A stretch of DNA of 64,000 nucleotides from Roseiarcus sp963832305 (GTDB lineage: Bacteria > Pseudomonadota > Alphaproteobacteria > Rhizobiales > Beijerinckiaceae). The notes beneath the pieces were generated by a model. It saw only the letters and a list, made by a program, of their open reading frames with translations, was not told the origin of the DNA and ran no database searches. The translations under genes and the position numbers were made by a program. How positions within the stretch are numbered: the stretch's first letter is position 1; each line of letters begins with the position of its first letter. Shown here one piece after another: positions 19,158-28,353 of the stretch. The stretch spans positions 1 to 64,000 of the forward strand of contig CAWHTU010000017.1 of NCBI GenBank assembly GCA_963832305.1. The letters run 5' to 3'.

Positions 19158-19375
19158 GGGCCGACGCTAAAATACTGGGGGGCGCCTGTGGGCGCAAGAC
19201 GATGCTCTGCGGCGAGGCCTTCCATCTGGAAAGACGCTCCAATGGGCGGGGCCCCGCTCCGTCGGGTCTGCCCAAGGCACGGCGGAATCGTTGAATTGCT
19301 CTTGCCTGGAGGGCCAAAAGCGGCTAGAGCCCGCCGTCGCTTCGTGGGCGCGTTCTCGCCGCCAAGCGGACCTAA

Positions 19376-19452
19376 GCGCCCGTAGCTCAGCTGGATAGAG
19401 CACCAGACTACGAATTTGGGGGTCAGGAGTTCGAATCTCTTCGGGCGCGCCA
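19376..19452 (+). tRNA. tRNA-Arg (ACG anticodon)
   Basis: Acceptor stem GCGCCCG pairs with CGGGCGC. The D arm reads GCTCAGCTGGATAGAGC, the anticodon arm is CCAGA-CTACGAA-TTTGG with anticodon ACG, and the T loop is GTTCGAATC. CCA is encoded at 19450-19452. It would decode CGU/CGC/CGA after A34 to inosine editing. Confidence 0.97.
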
Positions 19453-19778
19453 GCAATATCAAAGAATTAAGCTCGGCGAGTTGATGGCTTGTTTTCCCAG
19501 AAATTGAGGTTGGGAAGCACATGGGAAGCAAGAGAGGCCCGCCGATCGGCCGAAGCGGTGCGCAGAGCGCCGCCGGTCGCGTCGTTTTGTCGCCGCCGCG
19601 TCGTTAAGCCAGCCGGGTCCCGCAAATCGGCGCACCGACTTTCGCCGAGTTCGTCTCTTTTAGACCCCACTCGGAAACCGCACCCGCTTTCAAAATTTCC
19701 CATGCTGTGGATCGACAAGCTTCGCTTCGGTCAAACGGCCGATTTCAAACCGGTCAATTCCCAAAGACCTTGGCGTTC
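19453..19778. other. Intergenic stretch beside tRNA-Arg
   Basis: This is 326 bases without a supported gene. tRNA 3' ends are common integration sites, but I found no integrase and no obvious copy of the tRNA end inside the window. Confidence 0.4.
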
Positions 19779-20747
19779 TCAGCTCTGGGTCAAGCGCAGT
19801 TCGATCACCGCGCCGGTGGCGAGATGATCGAAGATCTGCTCCGCTCGCCGCCGCCAGGAATGATGTTCGCGGACGAACTCGCTCGCGGCCTCCACCGCGC
19901 GCTGGTTGTCCGGATTGCTTCGATCTTCGTCAAGGCGTTTGGCAAGGTCCGAACCGTCCGGCGACACTTTGCAGAACGCATCGGTGGGCAGGACCGCCTC
20001 GTAATCGCCGCTTCGAGGCAAAACGCCGAGAAGGCGCGTTCCTGCCGCCAGCCCCTCAAAATAGCGCATGGTCAGGGGACTGAATCCGCCCGTGCGCTTT
20101 GGGTTATCGAGATCAGGCGGAGTGGCGATGAAATATTGCGCGCCGGAGGCGAGCTGGGAAAGCTCCTCAATCGTAGCCCGCCCGTCTTTGAAATAGACGT
20201 AACGCAGATTGCGCGCTTCGCAATAGGCCAGCAGCGCCTGATGCAAGGGTTCATGGCGACGGCCCATCCAGAAGGCGAAGATCGACTTGGCCTCCTTGTG
20301 CGGGCGGAAAGTGCCGGTATGGGCGCCAAAGGGCAGCCAGACGAATTTCGCCAGCGGGAAGCGGCGGCGGAGTTCTTCCGTCGCTTCGCGGTAAGCCACG
20401 AAGCACGGATCGAGGCGGTCGAGCGTCGCGGCGATGCCGATCTTGGTCAGGGAAGGCTTCCACGCGTCGAGAACATAGTTCGATCGTCGGGCACGAAAGT
20501 TGAGATAAGAAGCCGCGTGAATGGCCTTGTCCGGACGCGCGCTCTGCTGGATCCAAAAAAGCGAATCGCACCCCCTCGCTTTTGACCGCACCTCGGCCCA
20601 TTCCCTTCGCCACTTCCATGCGAGCGGAGGAGGAGAGATCGTCTGCACGTCGGGTTGCTGCGCCAGCGCGGAAAAAAGCGGCGGCAAGAGCGTTGTCCAG
20701 GAGACATTCGGGTTAAGCAATGAATTGGAAAGTAAGCAGAGTTTCAT
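19779..20747 (-). CDS. Glycosyltransferase-like protein (GT1/CgeB type)
   Basis: This 322-residue protein starts at MKLCLLSNSLLNPNVSW (20747; GGAGG upstream). The N-terminal half is Rossmann-like. The C-terminal half holds the GT-B acceptor pattern: TGGFSPLTMRYFEGLAAGTR, then VSPDGSDLAKRLDE. Such enzymes transfer sugars to surface polysaccharide or protein. The donor and acceptor cannot be told. No other polysaccharide gene lies nearby. The following gene, on the opposite strand, encodes an oxygenase. Confidence 0.7.
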   Translation of the reverse strand: MKLCLLSNSLLNPNVSWTTLLPPLFSALAQQPDVQTISPPPLAWKWRREWAEVRSKARGCDSLFWIQQSARPDKAIHAASYLNFRARRSNYVLDAWKPSLTKIGIAATLDRLDPCFVAYREATEELRRRFPLAKFVWLPFGAHTGTFRPHKEAKSIFAFWMGRRHEPLHQALLAYCEARNLRYVYFKDGRATIEELSQLASGAQYFIATPPDLDNPKRTGGFSPLTMRYFEGLAAGTRLLGVLPRSGDYEAVLPTDAFCKVSPDGSDLAKRLDEDRSNPDNQRAVEAASEFVREHHSWRRRAEQIFDHLATGAVIELRLTQS

Positions 20748-20956
20748 AACGCCTCCGGAAAGCGATCGCACGTCACTCTATTCCCCAATGAGTGCATAGG
20801 TTGACGTTGTCCTTGCGGTTTTAGAGCATTGAGTTTGCAACGATCGCGCGCCTGTAGCGAGAGGTGAAGCCGTTCTCGTTGACTATTGACGGCGCGTGGC
20901 GCTCAATGGCGACGCTAACGCCGATGAACAGATGCGCAGAAAGCCGTTGAGGATCT

Positions 20957-21940
20957 ATGTCGCGTGTTTCGGAGCGTTCGGCAACGGAGGCCGCACGGAT
21001 TCTGATCAACGTCGCCTGGAAGAAAATGCTTGAGGCGCCGGCCAATCTTGGCTCACAAGTTCTCACTTGGCCTCCGATCGCGTCCCGCATGGAAGCGTCT
21101 TACGAAAGGGCGAAGCGAGCGCACGAACCGCATTTGCCTGGTTTGCGCGACTCTGATGCGCGGATTGTCGAAGATCTCAAGACGTCGGGTGTTTCGATCA
21201 CATCGCTTGAGGCGGCGGAGCTCGAAGGCGTGGACGCGCTGCTCGAGGACGCATACGCGTTGGTCGCGCGACATTCTCCATGGACGCGATCCTTCCAGGC
21301 TGGTGGCTCCGACATTGTCGCGCACGACAAGATCATCCGCTGGGGGTTAAGCGATCGGCTGCTGGACATTGCCGAGAACTATCTCTGCGCGGACGTCGGG
21401 TACGACGGGATCAACGTCTTCTTCACGAAAGCGGACGGAATGGAGGTCGGGGCGAGGCGTTGGCATCGGGACGCCGAAGACAGACGCATGCTGAAAATCG
21501 CCCTCTATCTCAATGATGTGGACGAGGACGGGGGTCCGTTGCAGGTGCTGCGCCGCCGGTTGCCGGATCATGACCGGATGGTCGGAGGCAAGTTCCCCCT
21601 CCTAAGTCAGGAACAGTTGGAAAAGGCTCTCGGCGATTTCGAACCTGATCGAGACGTCGTCACCTGTACTGGGAAGGCGGGAACACTGGTCTTCGCAGAT
21701 ACTGCTGCCTTGTATCATCGCGGCAAACCCGCGAGCGCGCGCGATCGTTGCGCGATCTACTTCAACTACATGACCCGCGCGCCGCTGCGGCCGTTCCGGT
21801 GCGAGCGAAGCACGATTTCCCGGGCGCAGATCAGGCGTCTGGCTGCGTCCATGCCGCAGCGCCAGCGCGACTGCCTGCTTTGGCGCGACTCCCTCCCCCT
21901 CTTTGCGCGCATCGTACCGCCCGCGCCGGTCTGGTATTAG
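20957..21940 (+). CDS. PhyH-like 2-oxoglutarate/Fe(II) oxygenase
   Basis: This 327-residue protein has the double-stranded beta-helix iron site: the HxD pair in RRWHRDAEDRRMLKIALYLN and the distal His in TAALYHRGKPASARDRC, followed by the Arg that would bind 2-oxoglutarate. Phytanoyl-CoA-dioxygenase-like enzymes hydroxylate lipids, natural products or amino acids; the substrate here is unknown. It is divergent from the glycosyltransferase gene, so the two may share a promoter region. Confidence 0.78.
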   Translation: MSRVSERSATEAARILINVAWKKMLEAPANLGSQVLTWPPIASRMEASYERAKRAHEPHLPGLRDSDARIVEDLKTSGVSITSLEAAELEGVDALLEDAYALVARHSPWTRSFQAGGSDIVAHDKIIRWGLSDRLLDIAENYLCADVGYDGINVFFTKADGMEVGARRWHRDAEDRRMLKIALYLNDVDEDGGPLQVLRRRLPDHDRMVGGKFPLLSQEQLEKALGDFEPDRDVVTCTGKAGTLVFADTAALYHRGKPASARDRCAIYFNYMTRAPLRPFRCERSTISRAQIRRLAASMPQRQRDCLLWRDSLPLFARIVPPAPVWY

Positions 21941-22182
21941 CAGGGTCAGCGTCTCAAAGCTTTGGTTCGCCCTGATAGTGGCGCTTGGCTCTGCGCGCGT
22001 GGTCCAGTCAGAAGACGTTGCGTCACGGTCGGGTCGCCCCGACGGGCCCGGGCCGGGCTTGTCCGGGCCCTCGGACCGTCGCAGTATGAAAGTGAAGTCG
22101 GCGCCATCGCCGAAACCGTGATCGATAGCCGTCCACGGATCGCACCGTCCGTCGAGACCGGCGAACAAGGGGAGGATCGGCC

Positions 22183-23409
22183 ATGTCCGCAAGACGCATG
22201 CGGTCGCTGTTTGGCGTGTCACTCGCGGTCGCGGCGCTAGCCGGCCTGTCCGCGGCCGCTTTTGCAGAAATTCCGGGCGACAAAGTCAAGATCGGCGTCT
22301 TGAGCGACTTCTCCGGTCCGTTCGCCGACCAGGTTGGCAAAGGGTCGCTGGTCGGCGCTCAGCTGGCCGCGGAGGACTTCGCCAAGGAGGCCGGCGGCCT
22401 TGGCGTCGAGATCATTTCCGCCGATCACCAGAACAAACCGGACATCGGCGTCGCGATCGCGCGGCGATGGGTGGACGAGGAAGGCGTCGACGCGATCGTC
22501 GACCTCGCCAATTCGGGCGTTGGCCTTCCCATCAACACCCTCATGCACGAGAAGAACCGCGCAATGCTCGCCTCCGCTACGGCTACCTCCGACCTGACCG
22601 GAAAATTCTGCCAGCCGACAACCGTGCAATGGGCTCTCGACACCTGGGCGCTCGGCTCGGCTCTAGGCCGGACGATCACGCAGATGGGCGGGTCGACCTG
22701 GTACTTCATCAGCTTCGAATATGCGCTCGGCAAGGCCCTGCAGCGCGACGCGACCGAGGCGATCGTCAAGGCGGGCGGCACGGTGCTGGGCTCGGTATCG
22801 CATCCGCTCGGCGCAACCGATTTCGGCTCCTACCTCCTGCAGGCGCAGGCATCGGGCGCCAAAGTGATCGCGCTCGCCGACACCGGGGCCGACGCGATCA
22901 ACGCAATCCGGCAAGCGACCGAATTCCGGGTTGTGGGGCCCGAAACTCGGCTCGCGGCGTTGTTCCTGCAGATCACCGATATCGACGCGCTTGGGCTCAA
23001 GGCCGCGCAAGGCCTCATCCTCTCGGAAGCGTTCTATTGGGATCTCAACGATTCGACTCGCGCCTTCAGCGCGCGATTCGCCGAACGCATGGGCGGCAAG
23101 ATGCCGACCGAGGACCAGGCCGCCGCCTATTCGGCGACGCTCGCCTATTTGCGCGCCGTCAAGGCGGCGGGAACGATCGAGGGCGATCGGGTCCTGGCCG
23201 AAATGAAGAAGTCGCCGATCGACGACCCGCTCTTCGGCCGAGTCGTCGTGCGCAGCGACGGGCGAGCGACGCACGCGATGTATGTGTTCAGGGTCAAAGC
23301 GCCTGAACAATCGAAAAGCCGCTACGACGTCTACGACCTTATCGAAACCATCCCGCCCGAAAGCGCCTTCCGCCCGCTTGACCAAGGCGGCTGCCCGCTC
23401 GTGAAGTAA
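22183..23409 (+). CDS. Periplasmic binding protein, branched-chain amino acid type
   Basis: This 408-residue protein has a signal peptide (MSARRMRSLFGVSLAVAALA, cleaved after a run of Ala) and a class I periplasmic binding fold: KVKIGVLSDFSGPFADQVGK, EIISADHQNKPDIGVAIARR, and STWYFISFEYALGKALQRDA. Members bind amino acids, urea, amides or aromatic compounds. No permease or ATPase of this type lies beside it, so it is an orphan. It is followed 14 bases later by the pterin dehydratase gene, probably one transcript. Confidence 0.85.
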   Translation: MSARRMRSLFGVSLAVAALAGLSAAAFAEIPGDKVKIGVLSDFSGPFADQVGKGSLVGAQLAAEDFAKEAGGLGVEIISADHQNKPDIGVAIARRWVDEEGVDAIVDLANSGVGLPINTLMHEKNRAMLASATATSDLTGKFCQPTTVQWALDTWALGSALGRTITQMGGSTWYFISFEYALGKALQRDATEAIVKAGGTVLGSVSHPLGATDFGSYLLQAQASGAKVIALADTGADAINAIRQATEFRVVGPETRLAALFLQITDIDALGLKAAQGLILSEAFYWDLNDSTRAFSARFAERMGGKMPTEDQAAAYSATLAYLRAVKAAGTIEGDRVLAEMKKSPIDDPLFGRVVVRSDGRATHAMYVFRVKAPEQSKSRYDVYDLIETIPPESAFRPLDQGGCPLVK

Positions 23410-23423
23410 CCGGAGAAACCTCG

Positions 23424-23810
23424 ATGACCCAGGATTTAAAGGAACGCGCCTATGAACTCAAGGAGATCGAAGAGCGGCTGCGGAACGAGCTTCCTCATTG
23501 GCACTACGAAAACGGCTGGATCAGACGGACGTACCGCACCGCGAGTTGGAAAGGAACGCTGATGGTGATCAACGCCGTCGGCCACCTCGCGGAGGCGGCC
23601 TGGCATCATCCCGATCTGCGCGCCTCCTATGCATTCGTCGAAGTGAAATTGCAGACCCATAGCGCGAAGGGAATCACCGACAAGGACTTCGAGCTCGCGC
23701 GCAAGATCGAAGACTTCGTCTCATGGCGCCCCGGCAAGGAGGGGGGCGCCCTCGAGGGAACGCCGGTCGGCGACCAGCGCTTCGCCTACATCAAGTACGA
23801 CGACAAGTGA
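23424..23810 (+). CDS. Pterin-4a-carbinolamine dehydratase family protein
   Basis: This 128-residue protein carries the PCD/DCoH signature: AWHHPDLRASYAFVEVKLQT, then HSAKGITDKDFELARKIE. PCD recycles 4a-hydroxytetrahydropterins, but many bacterial members have other or unknown roles. In this genomic setting, with a pterin-like C1 carrier (H4MPT) being made nearby, a role in pterin handling is tempting but unproven. Compared with the canonical motif, the paired catalytic His region is present. RBS GGAG lies just before the ATG. Confidence 0.82.
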   Translation: MTQDLKERAYELKEIEERLRNELPHWHYENGWIRRTYRTASWKGTLMVINAVGHLAEAAWHHPDLRASYAFVEVKLQTHSAKGITDKDFELARKIEDFVSWRPGKEGGALEGTPVGDQRFAYIKYDDK

Positions 23811-24140
23811 GCGCCTAGATCGCCCGCCTTCCCGGGGCCGCGCGGCCACGCTGAATTTCGCTGCGGCGACTTTGGCTCCGGTCGCGCCTTTTCAAAGCGT
23901 TAGGCGCCAAAAGCTGTCACAATCATCAGAAATCGTTCCCTGGACTGACGCCGAAGCCCCGCTCGCGCGTCGAGCAACCAGAAGCGCGAGCCGGGTCGAT
24001 CCGAGTTTTCTGAAAAACAATACCAGGACCCGGCCGGCTTGGCAAGAAATTGTCGACTTTTCTTTCCCCGCTCCGCGAGGCCGCGCGGGGAGGAGTCACG
24101 CCCTTCTCTCGAGGGCTACGACGTGGAGGAGCCGAAGCCA
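23811..24140. other. Convergent intergenic region
   Basis: About 330 bases lie between the ends of the pterin dehydratase gene and the minus-strand ABC operon. A short GC stem (CCCCGC with GCGGGG near 24068-24095) is present but lacks a T-run. No gene seen. Confidence 0.4.
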
Positions 24141-24878
24141 TCAGCCCTGCTCGCGCAGGGCGTCGATCCTGGCCGCGATCGCTCGGCCTTCCTCGCCGTT
24201 CATCGCCGCGCGCGGGCTTTGCACCCGGATCTCACCGGTTACATGCGCGGGGCGCGCGGATAGCACAAAGATGCGGTCGGCGAGAGCGATCGCCTCGTCA
24301 ATGTCGTGGGTAACGAGCACGGTGATCATGCGGCGGCTTTCGACGAGCCGCGCCAGATCTCCCTGCATCTGCCGCGCAAGCGGGGCATCGAGCGAAACGA
24401 ACGGCTCGTCGAGCAAGAGCAAGGTCGGCCGGACGGCGAAGGCTCTCGCCAACGACACGCGGCGGGCGAGGCCGACGGAGAGTTCGCCTGGAAAATGCGT
24501 ACGGTGCTCGGCAAGGCCGAGCGCAGCGAACAGAGCGGCGATCTCGGCCTCGCTCGCCTCGGGCGCCGCGAGCCGGACATTGTCCTCGACGCTGCGCCAC
24601 GGGAGGAGGCGCGGCTCCTGAAAGGCCATGCCGATACGCCCGCCCGCGGGGATCTGGACCGTCCCCTCGAAATCGCGATCGAGGCCGGCGAGAATGCGCA
24701 TCAGGGTCGACTTGCCGCAGCCGGACGGGCCGATCAGCGCGCCGGTCTCCCCTTCCTCGAGCGTGAAGGAAAGCTCGGCGATGACCGGAACGCTCTGGCC
24801 GGACGCGGACAGAAACGATTTTCCCGCGACGCGCGCTTCAAGCCGCGCGCGGTCGCCAACGGGAGACATGACGTTCAA
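24141..24878 (-). CDS. ABC transporter ATPase, NitT/TauT family
   Basis: This 245-residue ATPase has Walker A GPSGCGKST (residues 50-58), a Q-loop in AFQEPRLLPW, signature LSVGLARRVSLARA in place of LSGGQ, and Walker B LLLLDEP. It resembles the SsuB/TauB/NrtD ATPases. The start overlaps the permease gene by 41 bases; a second ATG at 24866 is possible. It is the last gene of a binding protein-permease-ATPase operon (24141-26616) whose substrate cannot be read from sequence. Confidence 0.88.
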   Translation of the reverse strand: MNVMSPVGDRARLEARVAGKSFLSASGQSVPVIAELSFTLEEGETGALIGPSGCGKSTLMRILAGLDRDFEGTVQIPAGGRIGMAFQEPRLLPWRSVEDNVRLAAPEASEAEIAALFAALGLAEHRTHFPGELSVGLARRVSLARAFAVRPTLLLLDEPFVSLDAPLARQMQGDLARLVESRRMITVLVTHDIDEAIALADRIFVLSARPAHVTGEIRVQSPRAAMNGEEGRAIAARIDALREQG

Positions 24879-25578
24879 GGGGTTGGACCACGAGTGTTTC
24901 GATGATCAGCATAATCGCAGTGAAGGGCAGCGCATAGGCGAGCAGCAGCGGGACATCGAACAGCTGGAACGCGACATTGATTTCAAATCCCACGCCGTTC
25001 GGCCGGCCCATCAACTCGACGACCAGCACGATCTTCCAGACGAGCGACAGGCCCGCGCGGGCCGCCGCGGCGAAAAACGGCGCAAGTTGCGGGGCGACGA
25101 CGTGGCTCAGCCGCCTCAGCGGCGAAAAGCCAAAGACGCGCGCCATCTCGTCGAGCCTCGCGTCGAGAGCGCGCACCCCCTCGCGAATCGTGACGACCGT
25201 GATCGGCAATTTATTGAGCGCCACCGCGCCGATCGCCGCCGCTTCGTTGAGGCCGACCCAGATATAGGCGAGGACAACGATCACCAGCGCCGGGAGATTC
25301 AATAGTATGATGATCCATGGATCGGCCACGCGATCGAAGAGCGCGTTGCGCCCCATCGCATAGCCGATCGCCGAGCCGGCCGCCATCGCCAGAACGAACG
25401 CCGCCGCAACGCGGGCAAGCGTTACGCCGAGCGCTACAAACAGCGCCCCCGAGGCGGCCTCCGAACGCATTGTCGCGAATACCGCCATCGGGCCCGGCAG
25501 CAATCGCGGGTCGCCGAAATGCGCGGCGATCTGCCACAATCCAATGAGTGCGACGAACGAGAGCAGCCGCGTGGTCAA
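24838..25578 (-). CDS. ABC transporter permease, NitT/TauT family
   Basis: This 246-residue membrane protein has about six membrane segments and the BPD-type EAA loop region (FGFSPLRRLSHVVAPQLAPF), which contacts the ATPase. It lies 3 bases downstream of the binding-protein gene. Confidence 0.88.
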   Translation of the reverse strand: MTTRLLSFVALIGLWQIAAHFGDPRLLPGPMAVFATMRSEAASGALFVALGVTLARVAAAFVLAMAAGSAIGYAMGRNALFDRVADPWIIILLNLPALVIVVLAYIWVGLNEAAAIGAVALNKLPITVVTIREGVRALDARLDEMARVFGFSPLRRLSHVVAPQLAPFFAAAARAGLSLVWKIVLVVELMGRPNGVGFEINVAFQLFDVPLLLAYALPFTAIMLIIETLVVQPLERHVSRWRPRAA

Positions 25579-25581
25579 GGC

Positions 25582-26616
25582 CTATTCGCCGGTCACGGGA
25601 TCGTAGTACAGGCTGGCGTCGAGTTCCTTGGAATCGCCGACGACCTCTTGGCCGCCGATCTCCTTGAGCCGGCGATAGAGAATGCGCGCGTCGGCGGCTT
25701 CCTCGGCGATGGTGCGTTTGGGGACGCCATCGAGATAGCGCCGGCGGTAGACCTCGAGCGCCGCGTCGTCTTTCAACCGGAGCCGCGCCATGATCGGCGC
25801 CCACGCGGTCGGATCTTGCGCCAGGATTTTTCGCGCCTCGGCCAAAGCGGCGAAATAGCGCCGAAGAGCGTCCTTGTGCGAGGCCGCGAACGATTCGCTG
25901 AACACATAGCCGGTCATCGCCACCGGGCCGGTCGCGCCAAGCGCCTTCTCGACATCGGCCATTTCGATCGCCCGGCGGAAACCGCGCGCCTCGAGGTCGG
26001 CGCTGAAATTCCAGAATTCGAGAGCGCTCTCCGTCTCGCCCTGGACGAGCTTCTCGGCGATGAGCGGCGGCGCGGCGTATGAGGGACGTGCGCTCTTTGC
26101 GAGATCGAGCCCCGCGCCGAGCGCCGCCGCCCGCAAGAGCAGCCAGCTCTTGTCGATCGGTCCGCCGGCGACTCCAATCGACCGGCCGGCAAGATCGGCG
26201 AGCGTGTGGACCGGCGAATCCTTGGGCGCCATCACTGCGCCCAAAGCGCTCGAATAGGGCGTGAACAAAAGCTTGTCGCCAAGCGCTCGTTCGCGCGCCA
26301 CCCAAGGCCAATCGTCGACGATCATGTCGGCGGCGCCGCCCTCGAGCGCGACCTTGCCCGCTTCCTTGGAGGCAAGCTCGGTCATCTCGATCTCGAGATC
26401 AGCCGCTTTGTCGAGCCCGCGCGCCTTGATCAACTCGATTTCCCAGGACGCCGTTCCGGTTTTCTGGATCGCAATGCGCAGTCGGTCAGCCGCCACGGCG
26501 TCGGACGCGAAACCCGCGCCCAGAGCAAAAGCGAGGCCGGCGAGGAGCGTGCGTTGCAACGCCCAACCCCCTCGTCCTGAACGCTTGCGCACTGACGAAG
26601 GCGGGAGCTGGAGCAT
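25582..26616 (-). CDS. ABC transporter binding protein, NitT/TauT-like
   Basis: This 344-residue protein is in the SsuA/TauA/ThiY type II binding fold: RLRIAIQKTGTASWEIELIK, DMIVDDWPWVARERALGD, then LAGRSIGVAGGPIDKSW. The annotated ATG at 26616 gives a long Arg-rich leader. A TTG start about 20 residues in, before LQRTLLAGLAFALGAG with GAGGGGG upstream, would give a normal signal peptide. Sulfonates, nitrate or metal complexes are known ligands of the family. Its place directly downstream of the PQQ-linked transporter operon suggests a shared physiology. Confidence 0.82.
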   Translation of the reverse strand: MLQLPPSSVRKRSGRGGWALQRTLLAGLAFALGAGFASDAVAADRLRIAIQKTGTASWEIELIKARGLDKAADLEIEMTELASKEAGKVALEGGAADMIVDDWPWVARERALGDKLLFTPYSSALGAVMAPKDSPVHTLADLAGRSIGVAGGPIDKSWLLLRAAALGAGLDLAKSARPSYAAPPLIAEKLVQGETESALEFWNFSADLEARGFRRAIEMADVEKALGATGPVAMTGYVFSESFAASHKDALRRYFAALAEARKILAQDPTAWAPIMARLRLKDDAALEVYRRRYLDGVPKRTIAEEAADARILYRRLKEIGGQEVVGDSKELDASLYYDPVTGE

Positions 26617-26743
26617 GCTTCGAGACGCCGCGTTTGCGCGCGGCTCCCCAGCATGAGGTCAGTTGAGGCGAGACTGTTCCAAAGTCTCTCGCCGGCAGTC
26701 ACCAATCGTTTGAACATAGCCGTTCCCTGGGCTTCCTCGCGCA

Positions 26744-27580
26744 TCATCCGCCACGCCGCATCAGCATGCCGCGCGCCGGATCATAGGCGATCACCGCGCC
26801 TCCGAGGAACGCGGCCGTGCAACCCGCGACAACCCCGAGCGCCAGCCAATCGACCTGCTGATAGAAAGCGAAGCGGATCAGTTCGACTGAATAGGTGAAG
26901 GGGTTGAGCCGGCACACGGTCGCGAGCCACGGGCTTCCCTCCTGCACCCGCCACAGCGGATAGAGGGCAGAGGAGGCGAAGAACATCGGGAAGATGACGA
27001 AGTTCATCACCCCCGCGAAGTTCTCGAGCTGCTTGATGAGCGACGACAGCAGCATGCCGAGGGAGCCGAGCATGAGACCGGACAGCGCCAGGGCCGGCAA
27101 CACGGTCAGATAGCCCCACCAGGTCGGCGGCTCGATCTCCCAGAAGTAAGCGACGACAAGAAAGGCATAGACCTGAAGAATCGAAACGGCGACGCCGGCG
27201 ATCAGTTTCGACGTCAGAAGAAACCACCGCGGCGCCGGACTAACCAGCAGCATGCGCATGCTGCCCATTTCGCGGTCGTAGACCATCGACAGCGAAGATT
27301 GCATGCCGTTGAAGAGCTGGATCATCGCGATCAGCCCCGGCGTGATGTAGACCTCGTAGAGGACATAGGTGTCGTACGGGGGCATGATCGACACGCCCAG
27401 CGTCTGTCGAAATCCGGCGGCGAAAATGAATAGCCAGACCATCGGCCGCACCAGCGCCGAGATGAAGCGCTCGCGCTGGTGAAGAAACCGCAGGCTCTCG
27501 CGCCACACGATCCCGTTGAGGCAGATCAGGCGCTCCTTCCAGCCGAACGGCTGCTCGTTCTCAAGGACGGCCTGGCTCAC
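26744..27580 (-). CDS. ABC-2 type permease, PQQ/lanthanide-linked (PedC/LutF-like)
   Basis: This 278-residue protein has six membrane segments of the ABC-2 type, with YDREMGSMRMLLVSPAPRWF after the second segment and VIFPMFFASSALYPLW late. It matches the permease that accompanies PQQ-dependent alcohol dehydrogenases (the PedC family); the homologous set in Methylorubrum extorquens is, as I recall, part of the lut cluster for lanthanide use. The GTG start at 27580 overlaps the ATPase stop (GTGA), with GAGGGGG upstream. Last gene of the four-gene operon. Confidence 0.85.
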   Translation of the reverse strand: MSQAVLENEQPFGWKERLICLNGIVWRESLRFLHQRERFISALVRPMVWLFIFAAGFRQTLGVSIMPPYDTYVLYEVYITPGLIAMIQLFNGMQSSLSMVYDREMGSMRMLLVSPAPRWFLLTSKLIAGVAVSILQVYAFLVVAYFWEIEPPTWWGYLTVLPALALSGLMLGSLGMLLSSLIKQLENFAGVMNFVIFPMFFASSALYPLWRVQEGSPWLATVCRLNPFTYSVELIRFAFYQQVDWLALGVVAGCTAAFLGGAVIAYDPARGMLMRRGG

Positions 27581-28353
27581 GATTCCCCCTCTTCCCGGCC
27601 GCCGCCGGCCAGAGACGTGAACGCCTCGCCGATCGAACTCACGCCCGCCGTGCGCACGATGGACCCCGATGGGCCGTCCGCGAGCACACGGCCCCGGTGC
27701 AGCACGATCACATGATCGTCGTCGCGAATCTCGTCGACGAGATGCGTCGCCCAAAGGACGCCTATCCCTTCGACCGCGACGAGACCCCGCACGACCTCGA
27801 GGATCCCGGCGCGCGCCTTGATGTCGAGCCCTGCGGTCGGCTCGTCGAGCAGCAGCATGCGCGGCCGGTGAAGAAGCGCGCGCGCGATCTCGACCCGCCG
27901 CGCCTGACCGCCGGAGAGGAAGCGCACCTTGTCGCCCGCCCGGTCGGCGAGCCCGACACGAGCGAGCTGGATTGCCTGTCGCGCGCGCGTCTCGCGCCGG
28001 CCAATGCCATGAAGAGCGCCGTGGTAGGCGAGGTTCTGCGCGACGCTGAGATCCGGGTCGAGAGTGCGCTGTTGAAATACGACGCCAAGCGCCGAAAGCG
28101 CGGGGCCGCTCTCCCGCGCAACGTCGCGGCCGAAGATTCGCACCGATCCCGATCGACTTGCGTAAAGATGGGTGATCACTGAAAACAGCGTGCTCTTGCC
28201 TGCGCCGTTCAAGCCCAGGAGCACCGTGAAACTGGCCGGCGCCACGTCGAAGCGCACCTCGTCCAGCGCGATCCGGGCGCCATAGGCGTGCGACACATTG
28301 TCAACCGAGAGCGCGCTCACGCTCTTCTTCGGCGCGGCGGCGACCGCGGTCAT
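27577..28353 (-). CDS. ABC ATPase, PQQ/lanthanide-linked (LutE-like)
   Basis: This 258-residue ATPase has Walker A GLNGAGKST (47-55), Q-loop VVFQQRTLDPDLSV, signature LSGGQARR and Walker B MLLLDEP, followed by WATHLVDE. Start MTAVAAAPKK at 28353 overlaps the upstream stop by 4 bases (ATGA), and the stop overlaps the permease start, so the operon is translationally coupled. It is the ATPase type found with PQQ-dependent dehydrogenase systems. Confidence 0.87.
   Translation of the reverse strand: MTAVAAAPKKSVSALSVDNVSHAYGARIALDEVRFDVAPASFTVLLGLNGAGKSTLFSVITHLYASRSGSVRIFGRDVARESGPALSALGVVFQQRTLDPDLSVAQNLAYHGALHGIGRRETRARQAIQLARVGLADRAGDKVRFLSGGQARRVEIARALLHRPRMLLLDEPTAGLDIKARAGILEVVRGLVAVEGIGVLWATHLVDEIRDDDHVIVLHRGRVLADGPSGSIVRTAGVSSIGEAFTSLAGGGREEGES

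Noticed and set aside
24060..24100. GC-rich stem at the end of the minus-strand ABC operon as a terminator
   Set aside because: The stem is short, and on the minus strand it is followed by purines rather than T residues.
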